Assembly: GCF_001187435.1 (NCBI RefSeq)
Contig: NZ_LFXA01000018.1
Coordinates: forward strand, 496,001 to 560,000
From: Streptomyces caatingaensis
GTDB taxonomy: Bacteria > Actinomycetota > Actinomycetes > Streptomycetales > Streptomycetaceae
DNA: 64,000 nucleotides
Direction of reading: 5' to 3'
The position numbers and the translations under genes are program-made. Position 1 is the first letter of the stretch. The number at the start of each line of letters is the position of its first letter. This document shows positions 1 through 8,980 of this stretch, in pieces. The notes beneath the pieces are model-generated. The model saw only the letters and a list, made by a program, of their open reading frames with translations, did not search any database and was not told where the DNA came from.

Positions 1-367
1 CTCGCTGGACTCGGCGCTCGGCGTGGCCGTCGTCCCGGGGGACGGCCGCGCCCAGGGTGCCTCCGCCGGCGACGGGCCCCTCGGCTGGCGCCGGGTGCAC
101 GGCGCCATCGGTCTCGTCGACCTGGAGGCCCCGCCCGAGCTGCTCGGACCGGTCGTCGGCTCCCTGCGGATCTTCGCGGGGTACTCCGGCTGGGGCCCGG
201 GCCAGCTGGAGAACGAGCTGGTGGAGGGCGCCTGGTACGTCGTGGAGTCGGAGCCGGGGGACGTGTCCTCCCCGGACCCGGCCCGCCTCTGGCGGTCGGT
301 GCTGCGCCGCCAGCGCAACGAGCTGGCCATGGTCGCCACCTACCCCGACGACCCGAGTCTCAACTAG
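1..367 (+). CDS. YqgE/AlgH family protein, 3' part only
   Basis: The gene is cut by the window start and is read in the frame that begins at base 2. The visible C-terminal part contains FAGYSGWGPGQLE followed by EGAWYVVE, the signature of the YqgE/AlgH (UPF0301) family, small cytoplasmic proteins of unknown biochemical role. It ends with the family-typical region around RRQRNELAMVATYPDDPSLN. Its stop overlaps the end of the convergent LysR gene by 8 bases. The family call is firm; the function is unknown. Confidence 0.88.
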   Translation, partial: SLDSALGVAVVPGDGRAQGASAGDGPLGWRRVHGAIGLVDLEAPPELLGPVVGSLRIFAGYSGWGPGQLENELVEGAWYVVESEPGDVSSPDPARLWRSVLRRQRNELAMVATYPDDPSLN

Positions 368-1211
368 CCGTCCCGCCCGCGAGCGCGGCGCACCGCTCGG
401 CCAGCGGGTGCGCCCCGCGCGCGGGCAGCGCGAGCCGTACGGTCACGGGCGGGGCGTTCTTGAGCCGGACGTACCGTACGCCGGGGTGCGGCAGCCGCCC
501 GGCGGCGGGCCGGGGCGCGACGCCGACCCCGTGCCCGGCCGCCACGGACTCCACCCACTCGTCGACGTTCCCGGCCGTGCAGGCCACCTCCGGCCGGGCG
601 TCCTCCGGCCAGAGCTCCGGCGCGGTCGTCCCGCTGACCGTGTTGACGACCAGCGGCAGCTCGGCCAGCTCCGCCCAGTCCAGGACGCGGCGCCGGGCGA
701 GCGGGGAGGAGCGGGGGACGGCGGCCACGCGGTCCTCCCGGCACAGCTCGACCCCGCGCGTCCCGGGCGGGAGCGGGCCGCGCAGCACGGCCGCGTCCAC
801 GTCCCCGGTGTCGAGACCGGCGAACGCGGCGTCCCGCCGCACCAGCCGGACGCCCGCGCCGGTGGCCGCCCTGAACTCCTCGACCAGGGCCGCCGCCCGG
901 TCCGGCAGCAGCCACGCGAAGCCCAGCCGCAGCGGCGCGTCCCGGCAGGGGGCGCGCAGGACCTCGTCCAGGCGGGCCAGGGCCACCGTCAGCTCGTCGT
1001 ACAGCCGCTGTCCGGCCGGGGTGGGCTCGACCCTGCGCGTGGTGCGCTCCAGCAGCCGGGCGCCGAGGGCCGCCTCCAGGGACTGGACGGCGCGGGTCAG
1101 GGCGGGCTGCCCGATGCCCAGCCGCGCGGCCGCGTAGGTGAAGCTGCGCTCCTCGACGGCGGCCAGGAACCAGCGCAGGTGACGGAGTTCGACACCGTTC
1201 GGGTCAGTCAT
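360..1211 (-). CDS. LysR-family transcriptional regulator
   Basis: This is a 283-residue protein. Residues 1-60 form a winged helix-turn-helix (RHLRWFLAAVEERSF, then GIGQPALTRAVQSLE), and the rest is a LysR-type effector domain. The ATG at 1209-1211 starts the HTH directly, whereas longer readings add only composition-biased sequence. It is divergent from the MFS gene starting near 1314, with about 100 bases between them. By the usual LysR arrangement it probably controls that transporter and itself; this is inference, and the ligand is unknown. Confidence 0.9.
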   Translation of the reverse strand: MTDPNGVELRHLRWFLAAVEERSFTYAAARLGIGQPALTRAVQSLEAALGARLLERTTRRVEPTPAGQRLYDELTVALARLDEVLRAPCRDAPLRLGFAWLLPDRAAALVEEFRAATGAGVRLVRRDAAFAGLDTGDVDAAVLRGPLPPGTRGVELCREDRVAAVPRSSPLARRRVLDWAELAELPLVVNTVSGTTAPELWPEDARPEVACTAGNVDEWVESVAAGHGVGVAPRPAAGRLPHPGVRYVRLKNAPPVTVRLALPARGAHPLAERCAALAGGTAS

Positions 1212-1313
1212 GCGCACCGAGCATAAACGGGCCCGCCGGGGCATTTCCGAACGCGCGTGCGGGCTGCCTACGCTCCCGGCCCACCGCAACCGGAAGAGAT
1301 GGGGGAGACCGCC

Positions 1314-2513
1314 GTGCGCAACGTCCTGCTGCTGGCCCTGGGCTCGTTCACCCTGGGGCTGGACGCCTATGTGATGGCCGGGCTGCTGCCCGCGATAGCC
1401 GACGACACGGGGACGACGGTGGCCCTCGCCGGACAGCTCGTGACCGCCTTCACGCTCGCCTACGCCGTCTCGGCGCCGCTCTTCGCGAGCCTGCTCGCCG
1501 GGCGCCGACCGCGCGCCGCGCTCACCGGCTCCCTCGCGGTGTTCACGGTGGCGAACGCCCTCACCGCGCTGGCGCCCACCTTCGCCCTCCTCGTCGCGGC
1601 CCGCGTGGCCGCCGGCGCGGGGGCCGGGCTCTACGCCGCGCTGTCCACGGCCGCCGCCGCCACGATGGTCCCCGCCGCCCGGCGCGGCCGGGCGCTCGCC
1701 CTGGTCATGGGCGGCATGGGCAGCGGTACGGTCCTCGGCGTCCCACTGGGCGTACTGCTCGCCGAGCACACCGGGTGGCGGGCCACCCTCTGGCTGCTCA
1801 CGGCCCTGGGCGCGGCCGCCCTGGCCGGACTGCTGTGCCTGCTGCCGCCCCTGCCCGCGCAGCCGCAGGCGTCCGTCCGCGACCGCCTCGCGGCCGTCGC
1901 GGACCGCCGCGTCGCCCCGGTCGTCGGCGTCTCCTTCCTCGCCGCCGTCGCCAGCCTCGGCCTCTACACCTATCTCGCGCCCGTCCTGCGGGAGGCCGGC
2001 GGTGTCCACGCCGTGACCCCCTACCTGTGGGCCTGGGGCCTCGGCGGCGTCCTCGGCAGCGTCGTGGCGGGCCCGCTGGTGGACCGCACGCGCCGGGCGG
2101 CCGCCCCGGTCACGACCGTCCTCGCGCTGATCGTCGCCGCCGAGGCGCTGCTTCCCGCCCTGGCGCCGCACGCCCTCGCGGCCGGGGCGGCCCTGCTGGT
2201 GTGGGGCGCGGGCGGCTGGGCCCTCCAGGTGCCCCAGCAGCACCGGCTGCTGGAGCTGAGTCCCGGCCGGGGCCCGGTGGTCCTGGCCCTCAACGGCTCC
2301 GCCCTCTACCTGGGCAGCGCCGTCGGCTCCGCCCTCGGCGGCGCCGCCCTCGCCGCCGGGCTGGCGCCCCGCGCGCTGCCCTGGGCCACCGCCGCGGCCG
2401 CCGCGCTCGGCCTGGCCGCGCACCTCGCCGCGACGGGCCGTGCCGCGCGCGCCGACGGCCCTCGGCCGACCGCGGCGCTCCCCAGTACCCTTGGGGACCA
2501 TGAGCACTCTTGA
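1314..2513 (+). CDS. MFS transporter, DHA1-like
   Basis: The protein is an integral membrane transporter of about 400 residues with some 12 hydrophobic segments. The N-terminal helix begins RNVLLLALGSFTLGLDAYVM, and a cytoplasmic loop carries RRPRAAL, as in proton-driven drug or metabolite exporters of the DHA1 type. I prefer the GTG at 1314 because GGGGAG lies 6-7 bases upstream; an ATG at 1299 is possible but has poor ribosome-site spacing. It is divergent from a LysR gene, its likely regulator. The substrate cannot be told from sequence. Its 3' end overlaps the start of the DUF3039 gene. Confidence 0.88.
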   Translation: MRNVLLLALGSFTLGLDAYVMAGLLPAIADDTGTTVALAGQLVTAFTLAYAVSAPLFASLLAGRRPRAALTGSLAVFTVANALTALAPTFALLVAARVAAGAGAGLYAALSTAAAATMVPAARRGRALALVMGGMGSGTVLGVPLGVLLAEHTGWRATLWLLTALGAAALAGLLCLLPPLPAQPQASVRDRLAAVADRRVAPVVGVSFLAAVASLGLYTYLAPVLREAGGVHAVTPYLWAWGLGGVLGSVVAGPLVDRTRRAAAPVTTVLALIVAAEALLPALAPHALAAGAALLVWGAGGWALQVPQQHRLLELSPGRGPVVLALNGSALYLGSAVGSALGGAALAAGLAPRALPWATAAAAALGLAAHLAATGRAARADGPRPTAALPSTLGDHEHS

Positions 2514-2790
2514 GCCCGAGCGCGGGGCAGGTACAGGCACCCTCGTAGAGCCGACGCCGCAGGTGTCGCACGGCGACGGCGACCACGAGCGCTACGCCCA
2601 CTACGTCCAGAAGGACAAGATCATGGAGAGCGCGCTCTCCGGCTCCCCGGTCGTCGCCCTGTGCGGCAAGGTCTGGGTGCCCGGGCGCGACCCGAAGAAG
2701 TACCCGGTCTGTCCCATGTGCAAGGAGATCTTCGACGGCATGGGCGCCGGCGACGACAAGGGCGGCAAGGGCGGCGACGGCAAGAAGTAG
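2500..2790 (+). CDS. DUF3039 domain protein
   Basis: A small 96-residue actinobacterial protein. After a variable N-terminus come HERYAHYVQKDKIMES, then VVALCGKVWVPGRDPKKYPV, then CPMCKEI. The cysteines (LCGK and CPMC) look like a zinc-binding set. The C-terminus is a Gly/Lys tail. It overlaps the MFS stop by 14 bases in another frame, so it may be translationally coupled. The function is not known for the family. The family call rests on the CGKVWVPGRDPKKYPVCP block. Confidence 0.9.
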   Translation: MSTLEPERGAGTGTLVEPTPQVSHGDGDHERYAHYVQKDKIMESALSGSPVVALCGKVWVPGRDPKKYPVCPMCKEIFDGMGAGDDKGGKGGDGKK

Positions 2791-2819
2791 CCCCCGCCCC
2801 CGGCCCCACCCCGGGATCC

Positions 2820-2863
2820 CCCACGGCTCCCCGGCACGCGCGGCGTGTCCGGGGAGCCGTGGG
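2820..2863 (+). terminator. Hairpin terminator after the DUF3039 gene
   Basis: The arms CCCACGGCTCCCCGG (2820-2834) and CCGGGGAGCCGTGGG (2849-2863) pair perfectly over 15 bp. The loop itself folds again (CACGC/GCGTG). There is no U-tract, which is usual for Streptomyces. It separates DUF3039 from the sugar importer. Confidence 0.7.
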
Positions 2864-2945
2864 CGTTGCACGGGGCGCATCGCCGGGCCACGTTCCGGGC
2901 GCGGACCCTTGTGGGCGCGGACGGACGCCCTTAGCCTCCTCCCAA

Positions 2946-2982
2946 TTGCGCACCGGGAAACGCGCGTTGCGCATGCTGCAAC
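2946..2982 (+). promoter_or_regulatory. Candidate operator of the sugar importer operon
   Basis: Two identical TTGCGCA words (2946-2952 and 2967-2973) lie 21 bases apart, two helical turns. The second is part of an imperfect palindrome, GTTGC-GCATGC-TGCAAC (2966-2982). The block is 32-68 bases upstream of the lipoprotein start. I see no DasR-type dre sequence here, so a different regulator is likely; this is inference. Confidence 0.4.
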
Positions 2983-3013
2983 GGCGGTGTGCGCGAACGG
3001 GAGGGGAGCCCCC

Positions 3014-4300
3014 ATGGCGCCGCACGCAGCCAGGACCGCCGCCGCCGTCCTCCTCGCCCTCGCCGCCCTCGCGGTCTCCTGCGCCCCCTCCACCTCCCCC
3101 AACTCCCCGGCGGCCGACCGCGGAACGGGCACCCTGCGCGTCTGGCTGTTCCGGGAGGTGAACAACCGGCCCAAGGAGGAGGTCGTGGCCGACGCCGTCG
3201 ACGCCTTCGTCCGCGACCACCGGGGCGTACGCGTCGAGGTCGACTACATCCCCGTCGCCACCCGCGCCCAGAAGCTCAAGGCCGCCTTCAACGACCCCCG
3301 CAGCGCCCCCGACCTCGTCGAGTACGGCAACACCGACACCGCCGGCTACGTCCGGGACGGCGGTCTCGCCGACGTCACCGCCGAACTCGCCGCCCGCCCC
3401 GCCGCCGACGCCGCCGCCCTCGCCTCCGTGACCGTGGACGGAAAGCTCTACGGCACACCGCTGTTCACCGGCGTCCGCGCCCTCTACTACCGCACCGACG
3501 TCCTCCGCGACCTCGGCCTCGCCCCGCCCCGCACCCTCGCCGAACTCGCCGCCGCCGCACGGCGGATCCACCGCGAGCGGCCCCGCCTCTACGGCATCGC
3601 CGTCGGCGGCGCCTACACCTACGGCGCCCTCCCCTTCGTCTGGGCCCACGGCGGCGACGTCGCCCGCCGCACGGGACGCACCTGGCGCGCGGCGATCGAC
3701 GACCCCAAGTCCCGCGCCGGCGTGCGGGAGTGGACCGCCCTCTTCGGCGACGACAACTGCCCCGCGAGCCGCTGCGCCGCCATGGGCGGCAACGACACGG
3801 TCCAGGCGTTCGCCTCCGGCCGCGCCGCCATGGCGATCGCCGGGGACTTCAACCGCGCGGCCGTCGACGGCGGCCCGGCCAAGGGCCGCTACGCCGTCGT
3901 CCCGCTGCCCGGCCTCGAACCGGGCAGCATCGCCCCGGCGTTCGCGGGCGGGAACAACATCGGTGTGCTCAGGAGCAGTTCGCACCGCACCCTCGCCGTC
4001 GGCCTCATGAGGTCACTCACCTCCCGCCGCACCCAGGACCGGCTCTTCGACGCCATGGGCTTCCTGCCCGCCTCCGCCGACGCCCGCCGCGCGGCCGCGC
4101 GCCGGCAGCCCTTCGCCGCGCCCTTCGTGCGCACCCTCGACGCCGGCACCGTCGCCGTCCCCGCCACCCCGGGCTGGTCGGCGATCGACGCCGGACAGGT
4201 GCTGCCGACGATGTTCCAGGAGATCGTCAGCGGACGGAAGGACGTGGACGAGGCGACGGCCACCGCCGCCCGCCGCATGGACGAGGCGTTCCGCCGATGA
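3014..4300 (+). CDS. Sugar ABC transporter substrate-binding lipoprotein
   Basis: This 428-residue protein carries a lipoprotein signal: a hydrophobic stretch and LAVSC, with Cys23 as the probable lipidated residue. The mature part begins GTGTLRVWLFREVNNRP and contains the fold pattern of family 1 carbohydrate-binding proteins, including FASGRAAMAIAGDF and the late NNIGV motif. The ATG at 3014 follows a strong GGGAGGGG site; an upstream reading to 2909 would bury the signal peptide. It is first in an operon with two permeases (4-bp overlaps) and a GH20 hexosaminidase. A GlcNAc-containing oligosaccharide is therefore the likely ligand, as an inference from context. Confidence 0.92.
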   Translation: MAPHAARTAAAVLLALAALAVSCAPSTSPNSPAADRGTGTLRVWLFREVNNRPKEEVVADAVDAFVRDHRGVRVEVDYIPVATRAQKLKAAFNDPRSAPDLVEYGNTDTAGYVRDGGLADVTAELAARPAADAAALASVTVDGKLYGTPLFTGVRALYYRTDVLRDLGLAPPRTLAELAAAARRIHRERPRLYGIAVGGAYTYGALPFVWAHGGDVARRTGRTWRAAIDDPKSRAGVREWTALFGDDNCPASRCAAMGGNDTVQAFASGRAAMAIAGDFNRAAVDGGPAKGRYAVVPLPGLEPGSIAPAFAGGNNIGVLRSSSHRTLAVGLMRSLTSRRTQDRLFDAMGFLPASADARRAAARRQPFAAPFVRTLDAGTVAVPATPGWSAIDAGQVLPTMFQEIVSGRKDVDEATATAARRMDEAFRR

Positions 4301-5199
4301 ACAGGAACACCCGCCCCTGGACCCCCTGGCTCTACCTCGCCCCCGCCCTCGCCCTCCTCGGCGGGCTCCTGCTCTACCCCGTCTACCAGCTCGGCCTCGT
4401 CTCCGTCCTCGACTACACCCAGGCCCAGGTCAGCGGCGGCGTCCCGACCTCCTTCCGCGGACTGGCCAACTACCGCGAGGTGTTCGGCGATCCGCAGTTC
4501 CGCCGGGCGCTCGTGGCCACCCTCGGCTTCGCCGCCGCCTGCGTCCTCGCCACCCTCGCCACCGGCTGCGCCGCCGCCGTGCTCCTCACCCGCGTCCGCG
4601 CCCTGCCGCGCCTGGCCCTCATGCTCGCCGCGCTCGGCGCCTGGGCGACGCCCGCGGTCACCGGCTCGACGGTGTGGCTCTTCCTCTTCGACCCCGACAC
4701 CGGCCCGGTGGACCGCGCGCTGACCGCGCTCGGCCTCACCGGCTTCGACGGCCACTCCTGGACCTACGACCGGTGGAGCGCCTTCGCGCTCGTCCTCCTC
4801 GAAGTGGTCTGGTGCTCCTTCCCGTTCGTGATGGTCACCGTCTACGCGGGCATCCGGGCCGTGCCCGGCGAGGTGCTGGAGGCGGCGGCGCTCGACGGCG
4901 CCTCGGCCTGGCGCACCTGGCGGCACGTCACGGCGCCGATGCTGCGGCCGGTGCTGGCCGTCGTCACCCTCCAGTCCGTCATCTGGGACTTCAAGGTCTT
5001 CACCCAGATCTACGTCATGACCAACGGCGGCGGCATCGCCGGACAGAACCTCACGCTCAACGTCTACGCGTACCAGAAGGCGTTCGCCTCCTCGCAGTAC
5101 AGCCTCGGCTCGGCGATCGGCGTGGTGATGCTGCTCGTCCTGCTCGCCGTCACGCTGGTGCACCTGAGGCTGCTGCGGCGCCGGGGGGAGGAGATATGA
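4297..5199 (+). CDS. Sugar ABC transporter permease, MalF type
   Basis: A 300-residue inner-membrane permease with about six helices, starting WLYLAPALALLGGLLLYPVYQL. The ATPase-docking EAA loop is EVLEAAALDGASAWRTW near residue 190. The ATG overlaps the preceding stop (ATGA), which implies translational coupling. It pairs with the next gene to form the channel. No ATPase gene is present in the operon; in Streptomyces such importers typically share the ATPase MsiK encoded elsewhere, which is established for related systems and inferred here. Confidence 0.92.
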   Translation: MNRNTRPWTPWLYLAPALALLGGLLLYPVYQLGLVSVLDYTQAQVSGGVPTSFRGLANYREVFGDPQFRRALVATLGFAAACVLATLATGCAAAVLLTRVRALPRLALMLAALGAWATPAVTGSTVWLFLFDPDTGPVDRALTALGLTGFDGHSWTYDRWSAFALVLLEVVWCSFPFVMVTVYAGIRAVPGEVLEAAALDGASAWRTWRHVTAPMLRPVLAVVTLQSVIWDFKVFTQIYVMTNGGGIAGQNLTLNVYAYQKAFASSQYSLGSAIGVVMLLVLLAVTLVHLRLLRRRGEEI

Positions 5200-6050
5200 G
5201 CACGGTCCCGCGCGGCCCGGGGCGGCTCGCGGCCGAGGCCGTGGCCCTGCTGGCCGCCGCCGTCACCGCCTTCCCCCTCTTCTGGATGGTGCTCTCCGCC
5301 GTCAAGCCCGACGGGGAGGTGCGCTCGGACCGCCCGCGGCCGTGGACCCTGCACCCCACCCTCGGCTCCTTCCGCCGCGTCCTCGGACAGCAGGACTTCG
5401 GGCGGTACTTCCTCAACAGCCTGCTGGTGGCCGGGACCGTGGTCGTCGCCTCGGCGCTCGTCGCCTTCCTCGCGGCGGTCGCCGTCACCCGCTTCCGCTT
5501 CCGGCTGCGCACCACGCTGCTGGTCATGGTCCTCGTGGCGCAGACGGTGCCCGTCGAGGCGCTGGCCATCCCGCTGTTCTTCGTGCTGCGCGACGCCGGC
5601 GCCACCGTGCCCGGCGTCGGCCTCAACACCCTGGGCGCGCTGATCCTCCCGCACCTCGCCTTCTCCCTCCCCTTCGCGATCTGGATGCTGCGCGGCTTCG
5701 TCAAGGCCGTGCCGGAGTCGCTGGAGGAGGCCGCGTACCTCGACGGCGCGAGCCGCGCCCGCTTCCTGTGGGGGATCCTCTTCCCGCTCGTCCTCCCCGG
5801 GCTCGTCGCGACGAGCGTCTTCTCGTTCATCTCCACCTGGAACGACTTCCTGTTCGCGAAGTCGTTCATCATCAGCGCCACCGAGAACTCGACCCTGCCG
5901 ATGGCCCTCCTCGTCTTCTTCAAGGACGAGGGCAACGACTGGGGCGGCATCATGGCGGCGTCCACCCTGATGACCGTTCCCGTCCTCGTCTTCTTCGTAC
6001 TCGTGCAGCGGCGCCTGGTCTCCGGACCGGGCGGCGCGGTCAAGGACTGA
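5196..6050 (+). CDS. Sugar ABC transporter permease, MalG type
   Basis: A 284-residue permease. The N-terminal helix ends FPLFWMVLSAVKPDGEV, typical of MalG-like partners. The EAA loop is EEAAYLDGASRARFL around residues 176-190, and SFISTWNDFLFAKSFI follows near the C-terminus. The start codon overlaps the stop of the previous permease (ATGA) and is preceded by GGGGGGAGGAG. Together with the MalF-type permease and the lipoprotein it forms the importer. Five bases separate it from the downstream hexosaminidase. Confidence 0.92.
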   Translation: MSTVPRGPGRLAAEAVALLAAAVTAFPLFWMVLSAVKPDGEVRSDRPRPWTLHPTLGSFRRVLGQQDFGRYFLNSLLVAGTVVVASALVAFLAAVAVTRFRFRLRTTLLVMVLVAQTVPVEALAIPLFFVLRDAGATVPGVGLNTLGALILPHLAFSLPFAIWMLRGFVKAVPESLEEAAYLDGASRARFLWGILFPLVLPGLVATSVFSFISTWNDFLFAKSFIISATENSTLPMALLVFFKDEGNDWGGIMAASTLMTVPVLVFFVLVQRRLVSGPGGAVKD

Positions 6051-6054
6051 CACC

Positions 6055-7716
6055 ATGACGGACACCGCGACCGGGCTCGTCCCCGCCCCGCGCCGGCTCG
6101 TGCGCCTGCCGGGCCCCGGACCCGTACTCGACGACCGCACCGGGATCGACGCCGGACCCGGCACCGGGGGCACCGTCCGCCTCCTGCGCACCGTGCTCGG
6201 CGCGGGCACCGGGCTGCCCCTGCCGGACGGCACGGGCCTTGCCCTGCGCCTCGACCCCGCCGTCGAGCGGGAGTTCGGCCCCGAGGGCTACCGGCTGCGG
6301 GCCGGCGAGGACGGCGTGCGCATCGACGGCGGCGGCCCGGCCGGCGTCCTGCACGGCGCCCAGACCCTGCGCCAGCTCCTCGGCCCGGACGCCTTCCGCA
6401 GCGCCCCCGTCACCCCCGGGCGCTCCCGGCGCCTCCCCGCCGTCGCCGTCGAGGACGGCCCCCGCTTCCGCTGGCGCGGTCTCCTCCTCGACGTGGCACG
6501 GCACTTCACACCCAAGGACGGCGTCCTGCGCTGGCTCGACCTGCTCGCCGCGCACAAGCTCAACGTGCTCCACCTCCACCTCACCGACGACCAGGGCTGG
6601 CGCATCGAGATCAGGAGCCACCCCCGGCTGACCGGAACCGGCTCCTGGCGCGCGCGGACGAAGATCGGGCACCGCGCCTCCCCGCTGTGGGACCCCCGCC
6701 CGCACGGCGGCCACTACACGCACGACGACCTCCGCGAGATCGTCGCGTACGCGGCGGAACGGCACATCACCGTCGTCCCCGAGATCGAGCTGCCCGGCCA
6801 CTCGCAGGCCGCCATCGCCGCCTACCCGGAACTGGGCAACACCGACGTCGTCGACACCACCTCCCTCACCGTCCTGGACACCTGGGGCATCAGTCCGAAC
6901 GTACTCGCCCCCACCGACACCGTCCTCGCCTTCTACGAGGACGTGCTCACCGAGGTCCTCGGCCTCTTCCCCTCGCCCTGGATCCACATCGGCGGCGACG
7001 AGTGCCCCGCGGACCAGTGGCGCGCCTCCCCCGCCGCCCGGGCCCGGACGAGAGCGGAGGGGCTGGCCGACGAGGCGGAGCTCCTGAGCTGGTTCGTCCG
7101 GCACTTCGACCGGTGGCTCGCCGCGCGCGGCCGCCGGCTCGTCGGCTGGGACGAGATCCTGGGAGGCGACGGGATCCCGGACGGCCGGCGGCCGGGAGCA
7201 GGTCTGTCGCGGGGCGCCGTCGTCTCCTCCTGGCGCGGCTGCGCGGGCGGCGTCGCCGCCGCCCGCGCCGGCCACGACGTCGTCATGTGCCCCGAACGGC
7301 ACGTCTACCTCGACCACCGGCAGGCCCCCGGCGACGACGAGCCCGTGCCCATCGGCTTCGTCCGCACCCTGGAGGACGTCTACCGCTTCGAGCCCGTCCC
7401 CCCGGAGCTCACCGGCGACGCGGCCGCGCGCGTCCTCGGCGCCCAGGCCAACCTCTGGACCGAGGTGACGGAGGACCAGCAGCGCCGCGAGTACCAGGCG
7501 TTCCCACGCCTCGCCGCCTTCGCCGAGACCGTCTGGTCCGCGCTCCCGGCGCCCGCCGAGCGGGACTTCGCCCGCTTCGAACAGCGCATGCGCGCCCACT
7601 ACCCCCGGCTCGACGCCCTGGGCGTGGCCTACCGCCCGCCCGGCGGCCCCCGCCCCGAGCAGCGCCGCCCGGGCATCCTCGGACGCCCGATCGAGGACTC
7701 TTCCCCGATCGTGTGA
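6055..7716 (+). CDS. Beta-N-acetylhexosaminidase, GH20
   Basis: A 553-residue enzyme that removes terminal GlcNAc or GalNAc from chitooligosaccharides and related glycans. An N-terminal GH20b-like domain (about residues 1-135) precedes the TIM barrel. The barrel shows RWRGLLLDVARHF, HLHLTDDQGWRIEI, PEIELPGHSQAA and the catalytic pair in HIGGDECP (Asp315-Glu316). No signal peptide is visible, so it probably acts in the cytoplasm on sugars brought in by the ABC importer encoded just upstream. GH20 enzymes use substrate-assisted catalysis with this Asp-Glu pair. Confidence 0.93.
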   Translation: MTDTATGLVPAPRRLVRLPGPGPVLDDRTGIDAGPGTGGTVRLLRTVLGAGTGLPLPDGTGLALRLDPAVEREFGPEGYRLRAGEDGVRIDGGGPAGVLHGAQTLRQLLGPDAFRSAPVTPGRSRRLPAVAVEDGPRFRWRGLLLDVARHFTPKDGVLRWLDLLAAHKLNVLHLHLTDDQGWRIEIRSHPRLTGTGSWRARTKIGHRASPLWDPRPHGGHYTHDDLREIVAYAAERHITVVPEIELPGHSQAAIAAYPELGNTDVVDTTSLTVLDTWGISPNVLAPTDTVLAFYEDVLTEVLGLFPSPWIHIGGDECPADQWRASPAARARTRAEGLADEAELLSWFVRHFDRWLAARGRRLVGWDEILGGDGIPDGRRPGAGLSRGAVVSSWRGCAGGVAAARAGHDVVMCPERHVYLDHRQAPGDDEPVPIGFVRTLEDVYRFEPVPPELTGDAAARVLGAQANLWTEVTEDQQRREYQAFPRLAAFAETVWSALPAPAERDFARFEQRMRAHYPRLDALGVAYRPPGGPRPEQRRPGILGRPIEDSSPIV

Positions 7717-8086
7717 GGCACGGCGGAAGGTGACGGTCCGTGCCGCCCGCCCCTGGCACGGTGGACCTTCACACACCGCCGTAAGTCGTACAAGGAACGC
7801 CCAAAGATGGCCATACGCCCCGAAGCGGAGCGGCAGGAGGGCGCCCCCGCCGCGCCCGGGAGCGAGCCCGGGAGACGCCGACGGCGCCCGCGCCCCCGAG
7901 GAACCGGAGCCGGACGGGACGCTGGTGACGGCCGGGAACGGAGGGCCGTTCGCGGACCCTCGCGACGGCGGACTCGGAAGATGTGCCAGAGTTGCCACGT
8001 CCGGGCCGTCAGCACGTACCGTACGGCGGAACGCAAGCGGGAGGACGGCCGGGACAGCCGGGACGACCGGGGAAGGGGCAGCTGGG
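7717..8086 (+). other. Intergenic region before the molybdenum hydroxylase operon
   Basis: No convincing gene is present in these 370 bases. The several open frames are Arg/Pro/Gly-rich and lack ribosome sites. The only clear element is GGAAGGGG at 8071-8078, the ribosome site of the next gene. A promoter for the operon should lie here, but I cannot assign one. Confidence 0.5.
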
Positions 8087-8980
8087 TTGACCACGCACGC
8101 ACCGCACGCAACGCACACGGTGACGTTGCCGGGCTCGCTGGACGAGGCCGTGGCGGCGCTGGCCGCCATGCCCGCGGCCGTGCCCGTGGCGGGCGGCACC
8201 GATCTGATGGCAGCGGTCAACTCGGGACTGCTGCGGCCCGCCGCGCTCGTCGGCCTCGGCCGCATCAGCGAGATCCGCGGCTGGCAGTACCAGGACGGCC
8301 ACGCCCTGCTCGGCGCCGGACTCACCCACGCCCGGATGGGCCGGCCGGACTTCGCCGCCCTCATCCCCGCCCTCGCCGCGGCCGCCCGCGCCGCCGGCCC
8401 GCCGCAGATCCGCAACGCCGGCACCCTCGGCGGCAACATCGCCTCGGCCGCGCCGACCGGTGACGCGCTGCCCGTCCTCGCCGCCCTCGAGGCCTCCCTC
8501 GTCATCGCCGGACCCGCCGGGCACCGCGAGATCCCCGTCGGCCGGCTGCTCGCCGGGATCGAGCTGCTGCACCCCGGCGAGCTCATCGGCTACGTCCGCG
8601 TGCCCCTGCTGCACGCCCCGCAGACCTTCCTCAAGGCCACCGGCCGCACCGGCCCCGGCCGCGCCACCGCCTCGGTCGCCGTCGTCCTCGACCCGGCCCG
8701 GCGCATGGTGCGCTGCGCCGTCGGCGCCGTCGCGCCGATGCCGCTGCGGCCCTACGACGCCGAGCACTGGGTGGCCTCGCTCATCGACTGGGACGGCGAG
8801 CGCACCCTGGCCCCCGAGGCGCTGACCGCCTTCGGCGACTACGTCGCCGCCGCCTGCATCCCCGATCCCGTACCCACTCCGGAGGGCGGTGAGCCCGGCA
8901 CCCTGCCGCCGGCCGTGCTGCACCTGCGGCGTACCGTGGCGACCCTGGCCCGCCGAGCACTGGGGAGGGCACTCGCGTGA
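8087..8980 (+). CDS. Molybdenum hydroxylase FAD subunit (CoxM/XdhB type)
   Basis: A 297-residue FAD-binding protein that passes electrons between the flavin and the iron-sulfur subunit. The family signatures are clear: PVAGGTDLMAAV near residues 35-50, LLGAGLTHARM, and IRNAGTLGGNIASAAPTGD, the second FAD motif. I choose TTG at 8087 because GGAAGGGG lies 8 bases upstream and the sequence then enters the domain. It is first of three overlapping genes in the order FAD, Fe-S, Mo, the order of CO-dehydrogenase-like operons. The substrate is unknown. Confidence 0.88.
   Translation: MTTHAPHATHTVTLPGSLDEAVAALAAMPAAVPVAGGTDLMAAVNSGLLRPAALVGLGRISEIRGWQYQDGHALLGAGLTHARMGRPDFAALIPALAAAARAAGPPQIRNAGTLGGNIASAAPTGDALPVLAALEASLVIAGPAGHREIPVGRLLAGIELLHPGELIGYVRVPLLHAPQTFLKATGRTGPGRATASVAVVLDPARRMVRCAVGAVAPMPLRPYDAEHWVASLIDWDGERTLAPEALTAFGDYVAAACIPDPVPTPEGGEPGTLPPAVLHLRRTVATLARRALGRALA

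Noticed and set aside
7807..8463. Open frame starting at an ATG before the FAD subunit
   Set aside because: The product is Arg/Pro/Gly-rich and the frame runs into the FAD gene in the wrong phase. No ribosome site is present.
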